NCBI RefSeq assembly: GCF_001729785.1
Contig: NZ_CP017183.1
Coordinates: 3,782,001-3,846,000, forward strand
Source: Enterobacter hormaechei subsp. xiangfangensis
GTDB lineage: Bacteria; Pseudomonadota; Gammaproteobacteria; Enterobacterales; Enterobacteriaceae
Reading direction: 5' to 3'
DNA: 64,000 bases
Positions 60,684-64,000 of the stretch are shown here, one piece after another. Position numbers and translations under genes: made by a program. The first letter of the stretch is position 1, and the number at the start of each line of letters is the position of its first letter. Below the pieces are notes generated by a model. The model did not search any database. It saw only the letters and a list, made by a program, of their open reading frames with translations, and had not been told where the DNA came from.

Positions 60684-61940
60684 TCAGTAACGTCTCAGCA
60701 GCGGCAGTAACAGGACGCAGCCCACCGCCGCCATCACCGCCAGAAAAATCAGCCCGGAATCCATGCTGTGGGTAAAGGCGATAAGCGCGCCCATCACCGC
60801 CGGCGACAGCGCGCCCGCAAAGTTTCCCAGCCCGTTGAAGATACCGCCCGCCGTGGCGCTCACCCGGGGATGGGTGGCCTTCGCCAGCAGGGCGAAAATG
60901 TTGGGTGCGCCGGTGCCCCACATAAAGGTGCTGAAGCTCATCGCCGCGATGATGGCAAGCGGGGTGTCGAGGTGCATCACCGCCGCCAGGCCTACCGCCG
61001 CCCCCGCCATCGAGATAAAGCAGGCCGCCGCGCGCTTATCGACCCGGTCAGAGAGCCACGCGCCAATCACTTCCCCTGCCAACATGGCGATGAACGGCAT
61101 CGACGACAGCCAGCCCGCATGCTCCAGGTGGATGCCTTTGCCCTTAATTAAGTAGCCAGGCAACCAGCCGTTGATGCCCCACAGGTAGGTCAGGAAAGCG
61201 ATGTTAAAGATGCAGATGATCCAGAAGTGCGGGCTGACAAACAGTTCGCGCCGCGCGGCGCGCCGCTCGTCCCGGGACGCCTGCGAGGTGCCGAGTTTTG
61301 CCTCCAGGCGGATACCGCGCAGACCAATGCGCACAAAGATAAGCACCGGCACGGTAAGCATGGCCATCACAAAGAAAGTGCTCTGCCAGCCAAAGGTGTT
61401 CAGCAGCCAGAGGGAGAGCGGGAAACCAATCGCCGCGCCCACCGGGGTGCCCAGCAACCACAGCATGGTGGCGCGCGCCTGCAAATGCTGCGGGAAGTTG
61501 TGGCGCACAATGGCGAAGGCCAGCGGGAACAGCGGTCCTTCCGCCACGCCCAGCAGAATACGCAGGACGATCATCAGCGTGTAGTTATGGGTAAAGCCCA
61601 TCGCCACCATCAGCACGCACCACACTGCCATCATCCCGGTGAGCAGGCGCAGCGGCGCGATTTTGTCGCCTAAACCGCTTAAAAACACCGATGAGAAGCC
61701 ATAGCTCAGCAGGAAAGCGCTCATCAGAATGCCGAGACGCGTGGTGTCGAAATCAATGCCCATCGCCTGCTGGAAATGGGTATCCGAAAAGAGCGCCGCG
61801 ATGCTGATTTTGTCGAAAAAGGCCAGCAGCACGCAGGCCAGCAGCGACAGCGGGATGGCCCAGCGCACCGCTTTTTCGGGCGTGCGGGTTCCCTCACCGC
61901 TCGCCTCAACCGGCTCGGTGTTAGTCTCTAGTGTGGTCAT
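60684..61940 (-). CDS. MFS transporter, anion:cation symporter-like
   Basis: 418 residues with about 12 hydrophobic helices, the inter-helix motif GLGDKIAPLRLLTG and RILLGVAEGPLFPLA, which is typical of the ACS family that imports organic and aromatic acids. A charged loop (GTSQASRDERRAARRE) separates the halves. Within this operon it probably imports the pathway substrate. Confidence 0.87.
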   Translation of the reverse strand: MTTLETNTEPVEASGEGTRTPEKAVRWAIPLSLLACVLLAFFDKISIAALFSDTHFQQAMGIDFDTTRLGILMSAFLLSYGFSSVFLSGLGDKIAPLRLLTGMMAVWCVLMVAMGFTHNYTLMIVLRILLGVAEGPLFPLAFAIVRHNFPQHLQARATMLWLLGTPVGAAIGFPLSLWLLNTFGWQSTFFVMAMLTVPVLIFVRIGLRGIRLEAKLGTSQASRDERRAARRELFVSPHFWIICIFNIAFLTYLWGINGWLPGYLIKGKGIHLEHAGWLSSMPFIAMLAGEVIGAWLSDRVDKRAAACFISMAGAAVGLAAVMHLDTPLAIIAAMSFSTFMWGTGAPNIFALLAKATHPRVSATAGGIFNGLGNFAGALSPAVMGALIAFTHSMDSGLIFLAVMAAVGCVLLLPLLRRY

Positions 61941-61965
61941 TTCTCCCCCTACGGGTGCGGGTTAG

Positions 61966-63153
61966 CTATCGCAGTGACATCAGTGAAAATGTCGGGTCGG
62001 CAAGCGGTACGTCCGACAGATCCCGCCCTGCCGCCATCCAGCGCTTCGCCAGCTTGACGGTGCGCGCATCGTTGAACGCCACCAGCTGCGTCAGCCGCCC
62101 GTTGTCGTCCAGCGAGAAGTACAGCGCCTCTTCACGCACTATCGTTCGGCAGCCTGCCTGCGGAATGCCGAGGATCTGAATGTTGTGCTGGTATTGATCC
62201 GACCACAGCCACGGCGCGTCGTCATAACCTGGCGCATCGGGATTGAGCATCGCTTTCGCCGTTGCCACCGCCTGATTCTGGGCGAAGGCCCAGGACTGGA
62301 TGCACAAGCCGTAGTGATGGTGCTGGGCGACATCTCCTGCGGCAAAGATGAACGGATCCGAGGTGCGTCCCTGGGCATCCACCACGATCCCGCGCCCGGT
62401 TTTCAGCCCCGCGTCACGCGCCAGCTCCAGATTGAGATCGACGCCGATCCCCACCAACACTGCATCAAAGGTTTCACGGTTGCCGTCGCAGTGGACGACC
62501 GGCAGGCCGCCGTCGTCCTCCAGCTCCAGCGCGCCGCAGCCGGTACGGATCTCCACCCCCTGCTCGCGGTGGATGGCCTCCAGGCGCTGCGACACCTCGC
62601 CGCTCACCGAGCGCATGCACAGCGCAGGCTGCTGCTCGAACAGCGTGACCGCCACGCAGCTTTTCCGCGCGGAAGCGGCAATCTCAAGGCCAATCCAGCC
62701 GCCGCCGATAATCGCCAGTTTGTGACTTTCCGACAGGCGACTTTTCAGGCGCTGCGCGTCCTGCCAGTGGCGCAGGGTATAGACCTGCGGATGGCTGGCC
62801 CACGCCTGCGAAGGCAGGCGCGCCCGACCGCCGGTAGCGATTAAAAGGATGTTGTAACTAAGCTGCTCGCCGTTGCTAAGAAGGACTTTTTTTTCATCGC
62901 GATCGACAGATTCAGCGCGCAGCGGTCGGTACCAGGTCAGGTCCAGCGCCTGCTGCACCTCGTCGGTAAACAGCCTTGGGAGCGCCGCGTCCGGTTCCAG
63001 CAGAGACGCTTTTGACAGCGGCGGCCGCTCGTAGAAATCCCATTCCTCTTCCGCTACCACGCAAATCTCGCCGTCGAAGCCCTCGTCACGCAGGGTTTTC
63101 GCCGCCCAGCCGCCTGACTGGCCGCCGCCGATAATGACAATGCGCGATGTCAT
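61966..63153 (-). CDS. FAD-dependent ferredoxin/rubredoxin reductase, HcaD/BphA4-like
   Basis: 395 residues. FAD loop VIIGGGQSGGWAA at 6-18, YERPPLSK at 41-48, ATGGR, the NAD loop IIGGGWIGLEIAA at 148-160 and FAAGDVA at 270-276. This is the reductase of Rieske non-heme dioxygenases, moving electrons from NADH via a ferredoxin. No oxygenase or ferredoxin is in the window; they are expected past 64000. Its ATG overlaps the dioxygenase stop (ATGA). Confidence 0.9.
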   Translation of the reverse strand: MTSRIVIIGGGQSGGWAAKTLRDEGFDGEICVVAEEEWDFYERPPLSKASLLEPDAALPRLFTDEVQQALDLTWYRPLRAESVDRDEKKVLLSNGEQLSYNILLIATGGRARLPSQAWASHPQVYTLRHWQDAQRLKSRLSESHKLAIIGGGWIGLEIAASARKSCVAVTLFEQQPALCMRSVSGEVSQRLEAIHREQGVEIRTGCGALELEDDGGLPVVHCDGNRETFDAVLVGIGVDLNLELARDAGLKTGRGIVVDAQGRTSDPFIFAAGDVAQHHHYGLCIQSWAFAQNQAVATAKAMLNPDAPGYDDAPWLWSDQYQHNIQILGIPQAGCRTIVREEALYFSLDDNGRLTQLVAFNDARTVKLAKRWMAAGRDLSDVPLADPTFSLMSLR

Positions 63154-64000
63154 ACCGCCTCCGGCTTTTTCTGCTGACGGCGCGTGTCGTGGTCAATCCC
63201 GCCTTCCACCGCCCACTCGGTGAAGGAGACCAGGGAATGCTCCAGCTCGCGCGGCTGCCAGTTTTCCGTCAGGTAATCATCGTTGGTGTAATACTCAAAC
63301 GCGCCGCCGGTCGGGCTGTTGACGTACCAGAAGTACGCCGACGACACCGGATGACGTCCCGGCCCGATAAAGGTGCTCCAGTCATGTTTATTCATCGCGA
63401 TACCGCCGCCGATCACCTCGTGGATATCGCGCACGGTGAAGGCCACGTGGTTAAGGCCGCGCTTGCGGTTCGGCAGTTGCAGCAGGAACAGGTTGTGATG
63501 GCCGCCACGCACGCCGCAGCGCAGGAACACGGCGCGGTTGATATAGCGATCCGAGACCTGGAAGCCGAGCACCTCGCGGTAGAATTTTTCCACCGCCGCC
63601 AGCTCCTCCACGAAGAACACCACATGCCCCACGTTGATCGGCTGGGCGCGATCGTAAACCGGGCTGGGCGTGTCGATACGGCGGGCGTCGCCCCACTGGT
63701 TTATTGGCTCGACGTTAAGCTCCACGTCGGTCTGCTGGGTCACCTGCACGCGCAGCGTCATGCCGTTCGGATCGAGGCATTCCAGCGCGTCGCCCACTTC
63801 GCGAAAGCCGGGCTGCTGCGCCAGCTTCGGGCGCAGCGCGTCGAGATCGGACTGTGCGGCAACCGCCCAGGTCATGCGGCGCAGGGTGTTGCCCGCTTCA
63901 AACGCGGGCGGCAGGTCGGGGCTGTCGATCGGGTTAAGCTCCACGCGCGCGCCGCTCAGGGTGGTGAAACGCTGGCCGCTGGCATCGCCCGTCAGGCCAA
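63150..64000 (-). CDS. Two-domain VOC extradiol-type dioxygenase, 5' end cut by window
   Basis: The open frame continues to the window edge (upstream of 63944 it reads LTGDASGQRFTTLSGARVEL), so the GTG at 63944 is not the true start and the N-terminal part of VOC module 1 is missing. Module 2 holds the iron ligands of type I extradiol dioxygenases: His in NVGHVVFF (codon 63626-63624), His in LNHVAF (63449-63447) and Glu in GAFEYYT (63296-63294), plus GGHHN as in BphC. It should open a catechol ring next to the diol. First visible gene of the operon. Confidence 0.85.
   Translation of the reverse strand, partial: GLTGDASGQRFTTLSGARVELNPIDSPDLPPAFEAGNTLRRMTWAVAAQSDLDALRPKLAQQPGFREVGDALECLDPNGMTLRVQVTQQTDVELNVEPINQWGDARRIDTPSPVYDRAQPINVGHVVFFVEELAAVEKFYREVLGFQVSDRYINRAVFLRCGVRGGHHNLFLLQLPNRKRGLNHVAFTVRDIHEVIGGGIAMNKHDWSTFIGPGRHPVSSAYFWYVNSPTGGAFEYYTNDDYLTENWQPRELEHSLVSFTEWAVEGGIDHDTRRQQKKPEAV

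Overview
The window is a segment of an enterobacterial chromosome, most like Enterobacter (E. cloacae complex or a near relative). Its backbone follows the gene order known from E. coli around 65-66 min: actS-idi-lysS-prfB-recJ-dsbC-xerD-fldB-cptA-sdhE-ygfZ-trhA-bglA-ygfF-gcvPHT-ubiI-ubiH-pepP-ygfB-zapA-ssrS-ygfA-serA-rpiA-argP-yggE-argO-mscS-fbaA-pgk-epd-yggCDFP-cmtAB-tktA-loiP. Genus assignment is inferred from protein similarity recalled from memory and is not proven.

Layout. 1-5.2 kb: an accessory envelope block with a truncated alkyl sulfatase, a small lipoprotein, a barrel-only OmpA-like protein, an IprA-like regulator, a FadL-type porin and a YcaC-like hydrolase. 5.2-7.65 kb: an AT-richer, gene-poor patch downstream of tRNA-Gly(CCC) (glyU), the site where E. 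coli carries ETT2. It holds a DUF4225-type protein and a convergent two-helix membrane protein (a toxin/immunity-like arrangement) plus a tiny acidic ORF. 7.65-18.7 kb: conserved housekeeping genes, including prfB with its +1 programmed frameshift. 18.9-24.9 kb: an RpiR-family regulator next to bglA, then an scsABCD copper-tolerance/thiol-redox operon placed between bglA and ygfF. 25.7-46 kb: glycine cleavage, ubiquinone hydroxylases, 6S RNA, serA, rpiA, argP/argO, mscS and glycolytic genes. 45.9-51.6 kb: an intact cmtB-cmtA-yggP-yggF-yggD-yggC operon with a strong CRP-like site upstream. 51.6-54.6 kb: tktA and loiP. 54.7-64 kb: a tight nine-gene minus-strand operon, cut by the window edge, that looks like an aromatic-ring catabolic pathway (extradiol dioxygenase, oxygenase-type reductase, MFS importer, cupin, hydrolase, SDR, aspartate-dehydrogenase-like protein, aldehyde dehydrogenase, ThDP enzyme). 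It sits after loiP, where E. coli has speB.

How the genes work together. serA, gcvTHP and ygfA serve serine, glycine and one-carbon metabolism. fbaA, pgk, epd, tktA and rpiA serve central carbon and PLP supply. The cmt/ygg operon probably feeds a PTS-imported hexitol into the same sugar-phosphate pool. dsbC and scsBCD handle periplasmic thiols. The accessory sections are the glyU patch, the scs insertion, the 1-5 kb block and the 54.7-64 kb operon; these are where new biology is most likely. REP-like and CCCTCTCCC-type inverted repeats punctuate the intergenic gaps. I saw no CRISPR array, insertion sequence, integrase or prophage.
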